Assembly (NCBI RefSeq): GCF_001940235.1
Contig: NZ_MJIE01000001.1
Coordinates: 2,480,001-2,544,000 of the forward strand
Reading direction: 5' to 3'
Length of the DNA: 64,000 bases
From: Hornefia porci
Lineage (GTDB): Bacteria > Bacillota > Clostridia > Peptostreptococcales > Anaerovoracaceae
Shown here piece by piece: positions 32,312-41,128 of this stretch. Every line of letters starts with the position of its first letter. Positions within the stretch are counted from its first letter, which is position 1. A program made the position numbers and the translations under genes. The notes below the pieces were generated by a model that made no database searches, was not told where the DNA came from, and saw only the letters and a list, made by a program, of their open reading frames with translations.

Positions 32312-33985
32312 CGTATATATGAATCCTGCTAAATTACGTACATAATAAGGCTTCCAGATCAATGCATAGCCCTATAGTGCCTGAAATACTGGCTTTGCGC
32401 AATATTTTGTATTCGAAACCCTTGATTTAGCACTACATATCTGGTACACTTATTACGTAATTAACGTATATATTCGAGGTACCAAAATGAGCATTCCGCA
32501 ATCGATCAAGGAGAAAAAGCCTGCACAATTCGGAGCGGTGGAGATCCGCCGATTCGGTGACGACAAATATTATGTCTACCAGATCTCATCCAAATGGGAT
32601 CCCGAAAAGAACCGTCCGAAGAAGGTAACTGGCAAAAGCATTGGCAAGATCACCGAGGCTGACGGGTTCATCCCTAATGCCAACGGACTGAGGCTGATGG
32701 CAAAGATGCACATCGCCCCTGATGTGGCACCAGTAGTAAAGAACTATGGCGCATATGAGTTGATGCAGCAGCTCTCTCCTGATCTCAGTGATCAGATCAA
32801 GACATTCTTCCCGAACATGTTCCGGGAGATAAGAACGATCTCACTGATCAGACTCGTGGACAGGGTCTCGTCTGCAAAGATGATCCAGCCGGTTTTCCTT
32901 GACTCATATATGAGTGACATTTGCGGGGACATCGCAGCATCTGAGACATCCGTGCGCAGATTCGTTTCTAAGCTTGGCACCATGCAGGATACCATCGATG
33001 CATTCATGAGGTCCCGTGTCATGCCGAGCACGACTCTGCTGTTTGACGGCACTTCGATCTTCTCAAGGTCGCAGGACTCGCTGGCGGTCAAAGGATACAA
33101 TCCTGATCACAGCCGGAACACTCAGGCTCGCATGCTGTATGTTTTTGAGAAGGATACTCACATGCCGGTCTTCTACCGCATTCTTCAGGGATCGATAGTT
33201 GACAAGACGGCATTCATCGATACGGTAAAGGCGTCCGGGTGCAGGGACTGCATCATCATTGCAGATAAGGGTTTCTACTCAAAGAGGAACCTTTCTGTGC
33301 TGATGGAGGCTGGGATGAAATATATCCTGCCTCTGCAGGACAACACCGTGAATGTTGAAAATTCCTTCTATGAAGACAAAGACGACAACAAATTCGATGA
33401 TGTGTTTTCCTACAACCACAGGCCTGTCTGGTACCGAAAGAAATCCAGCGGTAACAAGGGCAACTTCATATACACGTTCCGTGACGACATACGCAAGGCA
33501 GAGCTTGTCGAACGCTATGTGGTCAAGGCTGAGAATGACTACGGCGAAGAAGACCGTAAGCCAAAAGATGTCCTCAAGCAGATCCGTATGGGATACTTCT
33601 CATTCTGCAGCAATCTCGACGTGGAGCCGCAGGAGATATATCTTGCGTACAAGCAGCGCTGGGATATTGAGCAGTGCTTCGATTACCTGAAGAACAGCGT
33701 CATCTGTTCTGCATCTCATGCACGCACAGATGATTACTTCCGTGGCTGGGCGTTCCTGAACCATATAAGCCTGTTGTATTATTATGGCTTGCTCAATGCA
33801 CTCAGAAGCACCGGGCTTGACGAACGCTATTCAGCCGAGGATGTCCTGAAGCTGGTAAAGAACATCTACAAAGTCGATGCCGGCGATGCCGAAGGGTACC
33901 GCGTTTCAGCTATCCAGAAGAAGACTCATCGTGTGCTGAACACACTCGGAGTCGACCTATTACGTGAAAACTAATGTTTCAGTGT
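32291..33985 (+). mobile_element. IS1634-family (IS4 superfamily) insertion sequence
   Basis: Imperfect terminal inverted repeats match at 19 of 24 positions: the left starts ACACTGAAAC at 32291, and the right ends GTTTCAGTGT at 33985. TAAG flanks both ends (32287-32290 and 33986-33989), a likely target duplication. TTAACGTATATAT is repeated at 32308-32320 and 32461-32473 inside the left end. The element sits in the 3' end of the phosphoesterase gene. Confidence 0.75.
32487..33974 (+). CDS. IS1634-family transposase
   Basis: A 495-residue DDE transposase of the IS4 superfamily. The N-terminus FGAVEIRRFGDDKYYVYQIS and ITEADGFIPNANG are typical of IS1634/IS1549. Catalytic acids are in LLFDGTSIFS (D), IIADKGFYSK (D) and the Y-2-E region IYLAYKQRWDIEQCFDYLKN (E). 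The frame is intact and reaches almost to the right inverted repeat, so the element may be mobile. Confidence 0.92.
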   Translation: MSIPQSIKEKKPAQFGAVEIRRFGDDKYYVYQISSKWDPEKNRPKKVTGKSIGKITEADGFIPNANGLRLMAKMHIAPDVAPVVKNYGAYELMQQLSPDLSDQIKTFFPNMFREIRTISLIRLVDRVSSAKMIQPVFLDSYMSDICGDIAASETSVRRFVSKLGTMQDTIDAFMRSRVMPSTTLLFDGTSIFSRSQDSLAVKGYNPDHSRNTQARMLYVFEKDTHMPVFYRILQGSIVDKTAFIDTVKASGCRDCIIIADKGFYSKRNLSVLMEAGMKYILPLQDNTVNVENSFYEDKDDNKFDDVFSYNHRPVWYRKKSSGNKGNFIYTFRDDIRKAELVERYVVKAENDYGEEDRKPKDVLKQIRMGYFSFCSNLDVEPQEIYLAYKQRWDIEQCFDYLKNSVICSASHARTDDYFRGWAFLNHISLLYYYGLLNALRSTGLDERYSAEDVLKLVKNIYKVDAGDAEGYRVSAIQKKTHRVLNTLGVDLLREN

Positions 33986-34013
33986 TAAGAACAAAAAGTG
34001 CCACATGTAACAG

Positions 34014-34049
34014 ATTGGCTGGTTTTCAGATGAGGATCAGCCAGTTTTT
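34014..34049 (+). terminator. Terminator after the phosphoesterase/IS unit
   Basis: ATTGGCTG at 34014-34021 pairs with CAGCCAGT at 34038-34045, followed by a run of T. It lies outside the IS and so was probably the terminator of the phosphoesterase pair before insertion. Confidence 0.7.
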
Positions 34050-34138
34050 ATCTTCTACAGTAAAGATTTTAATAGTTATGAAAGTGTGTGACGATCTGGC
34101 AGAGCCAAACTGCTGCACTTGAAGCTGTAAAAAAATAT

Positions 34139-35582
34139 GGCTCTTCATCAGCATGTGTGGGTGACTGAAGTGCCGTGACCCTTGAAAACAATTGAAAAAG
34201 CATACAATTTCCTGTAGGATATTTTTTGCAACAAAAATCTCTTACGTAAAGGAATCTGTATGCTTACCAAAACAATACTCAAAAAAGCACTGAATGTCAA
34301 GCACACTGCCATCGATAATGTAACTTTTGGTTCGGACGATTCGATTATCGTCCGTGTCCGCCCGACGAAGGGCGAACAATGCCGCTGCGGCAAATGCGGC
34401 CGGAAAGCTCCGAGATATGATGCCGGCAGCGGGATCAGGCGCTGGCGGACCTGTGACATGAACACGCATAAAACGTATCTGGAGTCAGAGGTCTATCGGG
34501 TCAACTGCCCCGAGCATGGTGTTGTTGCCTGTGCTGTTCCATGGGCCAGGCACGACTCGGCATTCACATACGATTTCGAGCATATGACTGCATGGGTCGC
34601 GGTGAACTGTTCCCGTAAGGTAACGGCTGAGTTCATGCGGATCTCATGGAACACTGTCGGTCCGATCATCAGTCGGATCCGGCAAGATGCGGACTTCGAT
34701 CCAAAGAGCCGTTTCGATGGACTGGTGAACATCGGCGTCGATGAGACCAGCTACAAGAAGGGCCACAAATATATTACGGTCATTGTGAACCATGATACCG
34801 GCAAGGTCATCTGGGTTCACGAAGGACATGGAAAAGGTGTCTTCTCCCTGTTCTTCAAGCAGCTGACAAAGGAGCAGAGAGCTTCTATACAGCTTGTTTC
34901 CGGCGACGGCGCCAAATGGATCCAGTCCTGTATAGATGAATACTGTCCCGATGCCGAACGCTGCATTGATCCCTTCCATGTTGTCCAGTGGGCCATGGAA
35001 GCTCTGGACAAAGTCCGCGCTGCCGCCTGGAACGATGCCCGTAAGAAGGTCTCTTCTGAGACGAAGCGCAAACCGGGAAGGCCATCCGGGGATACGCCAA
35101 AGCCGGATACCACAGCGAAGGACATCAAATCCAGTAATTTCGCTCTTGGAAAGGCTCTGGAGAACCTGACCGAGAAGCAACGGGCGAAGCTTGAACTGAT
35201 TGCCAGGAAAGACAACCGCCTGTACCGGGCATACTTTCTGAAGGAAGAACTGCGGCTGGTGTTCCATTACGGATTGGATGCAGGGAAGGAACAACTGAAT
35301 CGCTTCATCAAGTGGGCACAGCACTGCAGGATCCCGGAGTTCGTGGAACTGCAGCGAAAGATCCGCCGGCACTACGATGCAATTCTGGCAACTCTGGAGC
35401 ACAAGCTGTCCAATGCGCGCATTGAGGCAGTCAACAACAAGATCAAGCTGACGATCCGTATGGCTTACGGATTCAGAAACATTGACAACATGATGGACAT
35501 GATCATGCTGCGATGCTCAGATATCGAGGTGAGTCTGCCGTGGAAAGGTCAGATTCTGACCCACACATGTTGTTGATGCCTC
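34139..35582 (+). mobile_element. ISL3-family insertion sequence
   Basis: The inner parts of the ends are inverted copies: CATGTGTGGGT at 34152-34162 against ACCCACACATG at 35559-35569. The match extends outward with mismatches to about 34139 and 35582 (left GGCTCTTCATCAG, right complement GAGGCATCAACAA). No certain 8-bp target duplication is visible. It contains one intact transposase gene. Confidence 0.75.
34260..35576 (+). CDS. ISL3-family transposase
   Basis: A 438-residue transposase. The N-terminal zinc ribbon is CRCGKCGRKAPRYD, followed by an HTH region (AVNCSRKVTAEFMRISWNTV). The DDE domain has NIGVDETSYKKGHKY (D), LVSGDGAKWIQSC (D) and, at the end, SNARIEAVNNKIKLTIRMAY (E), all typical of ISL3. 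The stop lies within the right terminal repeat. Intact. Confidence 0.93.
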   Translation: MLTKTILKKALNVKHTAIDNVTFGSDDSIIVRVRPTKGEQCRCGKCGRKAPRYDAGSGIRRWRTCDMNTHKTYLESEVYRVNCPEHGVVACAVPWARHDSAFTYDFEHMTAWVAVNCSRKVTAEFMRISWNTVGPIISRIRQDADFDPKSRFDGLVNIGVDETSYKKGHKYITVIVNHDTGKVIWVHEGHGKGVFSLFFKQLTKEQRASIQLVSGDGAKWIQSCIDEYCPDAERCIDPFHVVQWAMEALDKVRAAAWNDARKKVSSETKRKPGRPSGDTPKPDTTAKDIKSSNFALGKALENLTEKQRAKLELIARKDNRLYRAYFLKEELRLVFHYGLDAGKEQLNRFIKWAQHCRIPEFVELQRKIRRHYDAILATLEHKLSNARIEAVNNKIKLTIRMAYGFRNIDNMMDMIMLRCSDIEVSLPWKGQILTHTCC

Positions 35583-35718
35583 ATATATGCTTAGTGCAAC
35601 AGCCCCTTCCTTCGTTTTAATCTTCTTTAAAGAATTCTTTTTCCAGCCCTCTGACCAATCCAGCCACATCAGCGCATTGAACTGTTCCTCAGGGAACAGA
35701 GACAATAAAGAGATCATG

Positions 35719-35769
35719 TTGACAAGATGGGTTGCTGAGAGTAGTATAATGATAGGTGGGATATCCCAC
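35719..35769 (+). promoter_or_regulatory. Promoter and palindromic operator of a toxin-antitoxin pair
   Basis: TTGACA (35719-35724), 17 bp, then TAGTAT (35742-35747). Directly after it is the perfect palindrome GTGGGATATCCCAC (35756-35769), which extends to about 20 bp with one mismatch on each side. It is a likely site for autorepression by the AbrB-like antitoxin 22 bp further on. Confidence 0.7.
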
Positions 35770-35791
35770 ATATAGCTTGGAGGTGAATACT

Positions 35792-36031
35792 ATGGAGGCG
35801 ATCAAAGACTATACGGTGCATATCGATAGTAAGAAGAGAGTTACGCTTAGAGGTGCACAGTACCAATATTATAATGTCAAGGAATACAAGAACGGATGCA
35901 TCATGTTGGAACCGCGGGAATTGACTGTTCCGGAGGGTATTTCGCAAGAGACTATAAGAGACATGGACAGGGCAATTGAAAACTTCAAAAAAGGGAAGGT
36001 TTCCACTGCTATTGATCTTTCTGATTTCTAG
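35792..36031 (+). CDS. AbrB-like antitoxin
   Basis: About 79 residues starting MEAIKDYTVHIDSKKRVTLR; GGAGG lies 8 nt before this ATG. The segment HIDSKKRVTLRG, with the later CIMLEPRELTVP, resembles the swapped-hairpin DNA-binding domain of AbrB/SpoVT proteins. A C-terminal helical and acidic tail (DMDRAIENFKKGKVSTAIDL) could wrap the toxin. It is followed at 15 bp by the toxin gene. Confidence 0.7.
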   Translation: MEAIKDYTVHIDSKKRVTLRGAQYQYYNVKEYKNGCIMLEPRELTVPEGISQETIRDMDRAIENFKKGKVSTAIDLSDF

Positions 36032-36045
36032 GAAGGGATACCCGA

Positions 36046-36413
36046 ATGGGATACGCAATACGAATGGGAATTCCAGAAATGGAAGAGTTATGGAATTCTT
36101 TACAAAAGCAATATAGGGATGGTTCCATTAATAAAAAGGATAGGGAGCTGTATAAGAAATGGGGTAATGCATTAAAGAAATTGTCAGAGGACCCTATGTA
36201 TCCCAGTCTTAGATCTCATGAAATAGAGGATTTATCAAGACGCTATGGAATGAAGGTCTGGCAGTCCTATCTGGAAAACAAAAAAGTGGGGCAAGAAGAA
36301 TGTATTGGGTTTATGGACCAGATCGTCAGGAGATAACGATCATTGGTCTTGAGCCTCATCCTGAGAATACTAAAAATGGAGCATATGACAGGATAAAACT
36401 GTCAGGGCTGTGA
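36046..36413 (+). pseudogene. RelE-like toxin, frameshifted at an A6G run
   Basis: The first frame codes MGYAIRMGIPEMEELWNSLQ and reaches VWQSYLENKK, then loses similarity. The -1 frame from 36286 on reads SGARRMYWVYGPDRQEIT, then IIGLEPHPENTKNGAYDRIK, the natural end of this toxin family, with a stop at 36411-36413. The switch point is six A residues followed by G (36280-36286). The 0-frame product of 96 residues lacks the strands that carry the usual catalytic residues. It may be a broken gene, a base-calling error, or a site of ribosomal or transcriptional slippage. Confidence 0.75.
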
Positions 36414-36765
36414 CATTTAAATTGTGTAACAGCTTTTGCAATAGAAGCGAAAAGTTGTTTAATTGCGAGCACTGACCGATATGGCCGGCGCTTTTTTCAT
36501 GTCTTTCAGCACATCTATTATGCTGGGAGGCAGAATGCGGGCAATTGGATGGGAAGACTATGGACAACTTTACAGATATTGTCCATTGATGGAATGCTGT
36601 GAAACATTGTTTATTGACGCGGTTCATATCATTTGCTAATATTCCTATATGGACAAATGCCCATATTTTATAAGGAAGCAAGTCGAAGTTATATCATTGA
36701 GTTTCCTTCCAGAACGCTCCCTGGTCTGGAAAAATTTTTTATAAGGAAAGCACGAAAACAGAATC
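36414..36765 (+). promoter_or_regulatory. Gap with promoter for the TetR gene
   Basis: No gene is visible. A promoter is at 36614-36642: TTGACG, 17 bp, TAATAT. The TetR start at 36766 is some 120 bp further on. The direct and inverted ATGGACA/TGTCCAT segments near 36565-36590 (ATGGACAACTTT, ATTGTCCATTG) could be a binding site but are imperfect. Confidence 0.55.
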
Positions 36766-37353
36766 ATGAAATTAGATCAGATGAATCACAACCGGAATTT
36801 TACCAGGCGCCTGCTGAATGATTGTACCGAAGCACTCATAGATTTATTACAGAAAAAGTCCCTTGAAGAGATCACGGTTGGTGAACTGTGCGCAAAGGCA
36901 AATTATCCCCGTTCAACATTCTATAACTATTTCGAGGATATCTACGTTTTGATGGATTATTGCTGGGAATCCATCACTGAGTCCATGCAGATTACGGATT
37001 TTCAGAGCATCAGGCATGATGAACGGACCCTGGTATTATTCAGCCGTGTCTACGATTACATAGATTCGCACCGCGACAGCATTGAAAAGCTTTTGAAACA
37101 TAATGTTACTGACGGGGCAATGCTCCAGTCTCTGGACAGATATATCCGCAAGCTGGTTTACCGAATGGTAACGGAATGTCCTCTTTCCTATAAATTTCCG
37201 CTGCCCAATGACTTTGTTGCCCGACATTACAGCAATACCGTCCAGATGATTCTGTCCGCCTGTTTGCTAGATGATCAGATATCTAAAGCCGAGGCAGCTT
37301 CTTACATAGATTATCTGCTCGGAACACTTGAAAAGGAGAACACACACGAATGA
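36766..37353 (+). CDS. TetR-family transcriptional regulator
   Basis: A 195-residue regulator. The N-terminal HTH is RLLNDCTEALIDLLQKKSLE, then EITVGELCAKANYPRSTFYN and YFEDIYVLMDY. The C-terminal region (TLVLFSRVYDYIDSHRDSIE) is of the TetR C11-like type common in Firmicutes. Its stop overlaps the next start in ATGA, so it was coupled to a flavodoxin-type gene that is now only a fragment. Targets unknown. Confidence 0.88.
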   Translation: MKLDQMNHNRNFTRRLLNDCTEALIDLLQKKSLEEITVGELCAKANYPRSTFYNYFEDIYVLMDYCWESITESMQITDFQSIRHDERTLVLFSRVYDYIDSHRDSIEKLLKHNVTDGAMLQSLDRYIRKLVYRMVTECPLSYKFPLPNDFVARHYSNTVQMILSACLLDDQISKAEAASYIDYLLGTLEKENTHE

Positions 37354-37571
37354 TTATTTATTTCAGTGCCACAGGCAATTCCAAATATGTTGCGGAGCAA
37401 CTGGCAGAGGATAGAGAACGACTTATTTTTATTCCGGATGCCGTCGATCAGGGAAACTATGTATTTACGGTTGAACCAGATGAAAGAGTGGGTATTATTT
37501 CTCCGACTTGCTGTTGGACGCTTCCTGGCATAGTTGAGGATTTCCTGAAAAAGATGGAAGCTTGTCATTGA
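37350..37571 (+). pseudogene. Flavodoxin-type (EFR1-like) gene, 5' fragment
   Basis: It starts MIIYFSATGNSKYVAEQLAE, the FMN phosphate loop of flavodoxin-like EFR1 proteins, and continues VGIISPTCCWTLPGIVEDFL, then stops after 73 residues. Full-length members are about 250 residues and have two ferredoxin clusters at the end. The join to foreign sequence is near 37560, so the 3' part was deleted. Confidence 0.75.
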
Positions 37572-38104
37572 ACGTGATAAGATTACAACAGAAAATGCGA
37601 ATCTTACGCATGGACACGGAAACCTGAATCTGAAAACATTCAAGCCGTTTGCAAAGAATCCGCCGATAGCAAAAGTGTTCCGAGAAATCGGACTTGCTGA
37701 TGAACTGGGAAGCGGCATGCGTAACAGCTATAAGTACACGAAGTTGTATTCCGGCGGAGAGCCTGTCTTCACGGAGGCAGATGTCTTTACGACGATTATT
37801 CCTCTATCCGAGGTTGCAACGGCTACGGTCGGTCCGACTAACTCAGGTACCCCACAAGATACCCCTTAAGTCGCCCCACAAGATACCCCTCAAGATTTGG
37901 AACAAAGGCTGTCACAGTTGACTGAATTTTGTAGTATGCCGCGGAGTAAACGCGAGATGATGGATTATGTTGGCCTTACGGACAGTAAAAATTTCAGAGA
38001 GATATCTTGTTCCTTTACTTGAGGCAAGAAAAATAGAAATGACGATACCGGATAAGCCGAACAGTAAGAACCAGAAATATAAAAAAGTGAACATTGAAGA
38101 TTAA
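37563..38104 (+). pseudogene. AlbA_2/RecG-like regulator, 3' fragment
   Basis: Read in the frame through 37675, this gives LVIERDKITTENANLTHGHG, then KPFAKNPPIAKVFREIGLAD and ELGSGMRNSYKYTKLYSGG, the end of the ATP-binding COG2865-type proteins. A stop follows at 37867. A later wHTH tail (MPRSKREMMDYVGLTDSKNF, then YLVPLLEARKIEMTIPDKPN) is present in another frame. So the 5' part is lost and the rest has at least two lesions. Confidence 0.75.
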
Positions 38105-38260
38105 AAAGCAATCATTGGAGACAGAAACCATATATTGAACAGGGGAAGCATGTTGAAGCCGTAGCTCTGATGTCACGGGCGAGAGCGAAGTGAGACCGGC
38201 GGCACGTCTCATGCAAAGCCTGCCCGCGAGGAACAAGTATGATTTAGAGGTAAAGAAGAT

Positions 38261-39088
38261 ATGAATGAATTTTATAACAAGCTACAAAAGCAATTGGAGC
38301 GGATGACTGAAAAGGAAAAGGACTCGTGGATTCTGTCGCAGGCAAAGATACTTCCTGATTGGAAACAGGAGGATTTTTACAAAAGTATCTGCGGAACTAA
38401 AAAGATTATCAGTATGCCGGAACAAGACGATATTAAGACATTTTGCGAAAAGGTTAAAAACGGAGATATTTTTGTAGAGTATGAAACTCATTATGTTGAG
38501 TTTGATGATTATGGTCATTTCCACGACGACTGGGAGCATGATTTTTACGACCCGGAACATGCCATGAGTTTTATCTCATCTGTTATCAGCGGCTGCCATG
38601 ACTTATGTGTTCTGGAAGAGTATGAAGATGCATTCAAAATACTGGATGATATCATAAGGCTCGAGTTTGTCATTGTTGATCACCCTGATACGGATGATAC
38701 CTGTGCAGACGAATATATGGATTTGGACATGGCAATTCATGAGCGGATACTGGAACTTAACAGAGATGATCTTCTAAAGGATTATATTAAGTCGTGCAGA
38801 GAACACTCGAAAAACCAAGATTATGTAGCAGAGAAAATTGTTGATGCCTTTGAGATGACACTGTTTAGGAATTGCAAGACAGACTACTGCATTACGATTA
38901 CTGAAAAGGACCCTCTTTTGACAGAATTAAAGATGAGGTTGGAAGAAGAACAGAAACGACTTGAAAAAGAGTTCTGCGAAAAGAGTAAGCAGGATAAATA
39001 CTACTGGGATGAATTCAGAGACAGGGAGCGTATTCGGCACATAAGTACGCTGGTTGAGTACTTTTCGATTTGCGATAAATGGAAGTAA
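38261..39088 (+). CDS. Hypothetical acidic protein
   Basis: A 275-residue protein with many acidic residues (EYETHYVEFDDYGHFHDDWE, then HDFYDPEHAMSFISS). It is mostly helical, with a charged coiled-coil-like part near residue 225 (LKMRLEEEQKRLEKEFCEKS). I do not recognise a family. GTAAAGAAG lies before the ATG. The coding frame is intact although both flanks hold gene fragments. Confidence 0.6.
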   Translation: MNEFYNKLQKQLERMTEKEKDSWILSQAKILPDWKQEDFYKSICGTKKIISMPEQDDIKTFCEKVKNGDIFVEYETHYVEFDDYGHFHDDWEHDFYDPEHAMSFISSVISGCHDLCVLEEYEDAFKILDDIIRLEFVIVDHPDTDDTCADEYMDLDMAIHERILELNRDDLLKDYIKSCREHSKNQDYVAEKIVDAFEMTLFRNCKTDYCITITEKDPLLTELKMRLEEEQKRLEKEFCEKSKQDKYYWDEFRDRERIRHISTLVEYFSICDKWK

Positions 39089-39092
39089 TACA

Positions 39093-39364
39093 ATGAGATT
39101 TTCATATCCGGCTATTTCACAACAAAAGAAGGAAAGGACCATTCCGTCATTTCCCCCGATCCGGAAGGCAGCTGCACCTGTGGAGACGACATGAATGACG
39201 CCTTGTACATGACAGGCGATGTTCGCACCTTCACATTATTCAGTTATGAGAAAAAAGGAGAAATTATAATAAGGCAAAAAACCTTTCCGCTCCAGAATGG
39301 CTTAACGAATCCGCTACGGCTGCGGAAAAGGATTGTCATCACAGGGCAGCCCTTCCTTTGTTAA
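39093..39364 (+). pseudogene. Start-less coding remnant
   Basis: An open frame without a start codon reads NEIFISGYFTTKEGKDHSVI, then SPDPEGSCTCGDDMNDALYM and TGDVRTFTLFSYEKKGEI. The even amino acid use and the cysteine pair CTC suggest a former protein gene of which about 85 codons remain. I do not recognise it. It fills the gap between the acidic protein and the transporter. Confidence 0.4.
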
Positions 39365-39500
39365 GCTGTAAACATTTTGTTAATTTTAACGACAATGCGT
39401 TGATACCAGGTATGATTTTGCATATACTGTAACCAGAACCTGCTCAGTTAAGCCGATGGAAAGAAGGCGACATGGTGGGCAGACACTGAGTTGTTGAGTT

Positions 39501-40754
39501 ATGCGGAGTATTACGAGTTATACGGAGTATCAGGATCAGCATATGAGGGAAAGAAAATTCAGCGTCCCCTCCGGCGCGATGACGTTTATTTTGCTAATGG
39601 GAATTGTCAGTCTGTTTTCGGACATGACTCACGAAGGGGCCCGGAGCATTCTGGGAGAGTATCTGAATCTGACCGGCGCATCGGCGGCAACCATCGGCTT
39701 TGTTTCCGGCGTCGGTGAGCTGTGCGGATACTCGCTGCGGCTGCTCTCCGGTTTCCTTGCGGACAAAAGCCGGCGCTACTGGACGCTGGTGATTTTCGGT
39801 TATACTCTGCAGGTGCTTGCGATTCCGGCTCTGGCGCTGGTTCCGGAGAACGGCTGGATTCTCGCCTGCGGGCTGGTGATTCTGGAGCGCATCGGCAAGG
39901 CGGTGAAGAAACCGGCGAAAAACACACTGGTGAGTTTCGCGGCCAGCGAGGTGGGAACCGGGAAGGGTTTCGCGTATCAGGAATTCCTGGATCAGCTCGG
40001 CGCATTCCTGGGCCCGGTGATTTTATTTGTCATTACGCTGATCAAGGGGACGGGAGAACTTTTTTCCGCCTATCGCCTGTGTTTTGCCGCTCTTGGGATT
40101 CCGGCGGCTGTCACGGTCGCACTCGTTCTTTTTGCACAAAGGAAATACCCCCATCCGGAGGTCTTTGAAAAGGATGAAGAGGAACAGACTGAGTTCCGCT
40201 TCCGCCCGGCTTTTGTGCTCTACATGGCTGCGATCTGTCTGTTTGCGTTCGGTTTCGCGGACTTTACGCTGATTACTCTTCATGCAGCCCGGACGCACGC
40301 TTTTCCCACGGCGACCCTGAGTCTTCTGTATGCGGGAGCGATGGCGGTAGACGCATTCGCTGCCCTGTTCTTCGGCTGGCTGTTTGACAAAATCGGTCTG
40401 CGCGCGCTGATCCTTTCGACCCTGTGCAGTGCATTCTTTGCGGCGTTTATCTTTCTGAGCGCGAATCCCTGGTCGATGGCGTTCGGGATTTTTCTCTGGG
40501 GCATCGGCATGGGCGCGCAGGAAAGCATCATGAAGGCCGCCGCCAGCAAAATCATTCCCAAGTCCATGCGTTCCACCGGTTTCGGCATTTTCGAGACAGG
40601 CTTCGGCATCGCCTGGTTCCTGGGCAGCTGGCTGCTTGGCGCCCTGTACGACATCGCACCGCTGTATCTGGCCGCAGTCTCCGCCGCCGCCCAGCTTCTG
40701 GCCGTTGTGTTCTATCTGCTCTGCATCCGCCAGAGCGCTGCCATGAAGCAATAA
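39501..40754 (+). CDS. MFS transporter
   Basis: A 417-residue major facilitator with about 12 membrane segments. The N-terminal half has FILLMGIVSLFSDMTHEGAR and the loop GFLADKSRRYW, the position of the family's D-R-x-G-R motif. A charged central loop (EVFEKDEEEQTEFRFRP) joins the halves, and the second half has GWLFDKIGLRALI. Substrate unknown. The start is uncertain; ATG at 39543 (MRERKFSVPSGAM) is an alternative. The codons are richer in G and C at third positions than neighbouring genes, which suggests separate acquisition. Confidence 0.88.
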   Translation: MRSITSYTEYQDQHMRERKFSVPSGAMTFILLMGIVSLFSDMTHEGARSILGEYLNLTGASAATIGFVSGVGELCGYSLRLLSGFLADKSRRYWTLVIFGYTLQVLAIPALALVPENGWILACGLVILERIGKAVKKPAKNTLVSFAASEVGTGKGFAYQEFLDQLGAFLGPVILFVITLIKGTGELFSAYRLCFAALGIPAAVTVALVLFAQRKYPHPEVFEKDEEEQTEFRFRPAFVLYMAAICLFAFGFADFTLITLHAARTHAFPTATLSLLYAGAMAVDAFAALFFGWLFDKIGLRALILSTLCSAFFAAFIFLSANPWSMAFGIFLWGIGMGAQESIMKAAASKIIPKSMRSTGFGIFETGFGIAWFLGSWLLGALYDIAPLYLAAVSAAAQLLAVVFYLLCIRQSAAMKQ

Positions 40755-40877
40755 CCTTCATCAATTTACTGCCACGAGGAGACAGCATCCACCAATCTAT
40801 GACTACGAAGCGATAACATTCACCAATCCGCCACCGTGAAACTGCATCATTCACCAATCTACGACCGCAAATCGATA
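40754..40877. repeat. Four tandem 31-bp repeats upstream of cas3
   Basis: The units start at 40754, 40785, 40816 and 40847 and are aligned on CAAT, which recurs exactly every 31 bp (40762, 40793, 40824, 40855). The consensus is near CATTCACCAATCTACGACCG with a tail GAAACGATA. As 31 is not a multiple of three they are not coding repeats. Spacing near three helical turns would place protein sites on one face. The rest of the gap to 41070 holds an AGCGC-TTC-GCGCT hairpin (40921-40933) and no gene. Confidence 0.8.
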
Positions 40878-41070
40878 TCGCAATAAGACGATTTGATTTT
40901 AGGCACAAAGCATATTACATAGCGCTTCGCGCTGATAGCTTAGCCAGAGAACGTTTCGTTGATTTTCCGATGAGTTTACGACGATTTTCCGAACAGGCGA
41001 CTTTTTGAACGAATATATGGTAAATAAATACCATGTAAAAGCTCCGGCACGGTAAACCCTTGTATTCTAA

Positions 41071-41099
41071 TTGCCAATTATTTGAAAATAACGTATAAT
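41071..41099 (+). promoter_or_regulatory. Promoter of the cas operon
   Basis: TTGCCA (41071-41076), a 17-bp spacer, and TATAAT (41094-41099). Transcription would start about 20 bp before the cas3 start codon. Confidence 0.75.
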
Positions 41100-41128
41100 A
41101 TGAATAGATCTCCTTTAAAGGGTATCGG

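Noticed and set aside
38128..38190. Segment reading KHVEAVALMSRARAK, like the end of a 23S rRNA uracil methyltransferase
   Set aside because: Only about 15 residues match a common C-terminal motif. Too short to call a pseudogene.
40023..40751. A 242-residue minus-strand frame opposite the MFS transporter
   Set aside because: Composition is low in hydrophobic residues and rich in Arg, Gln and Lys, typical of a shadow of GC-rich third positions.
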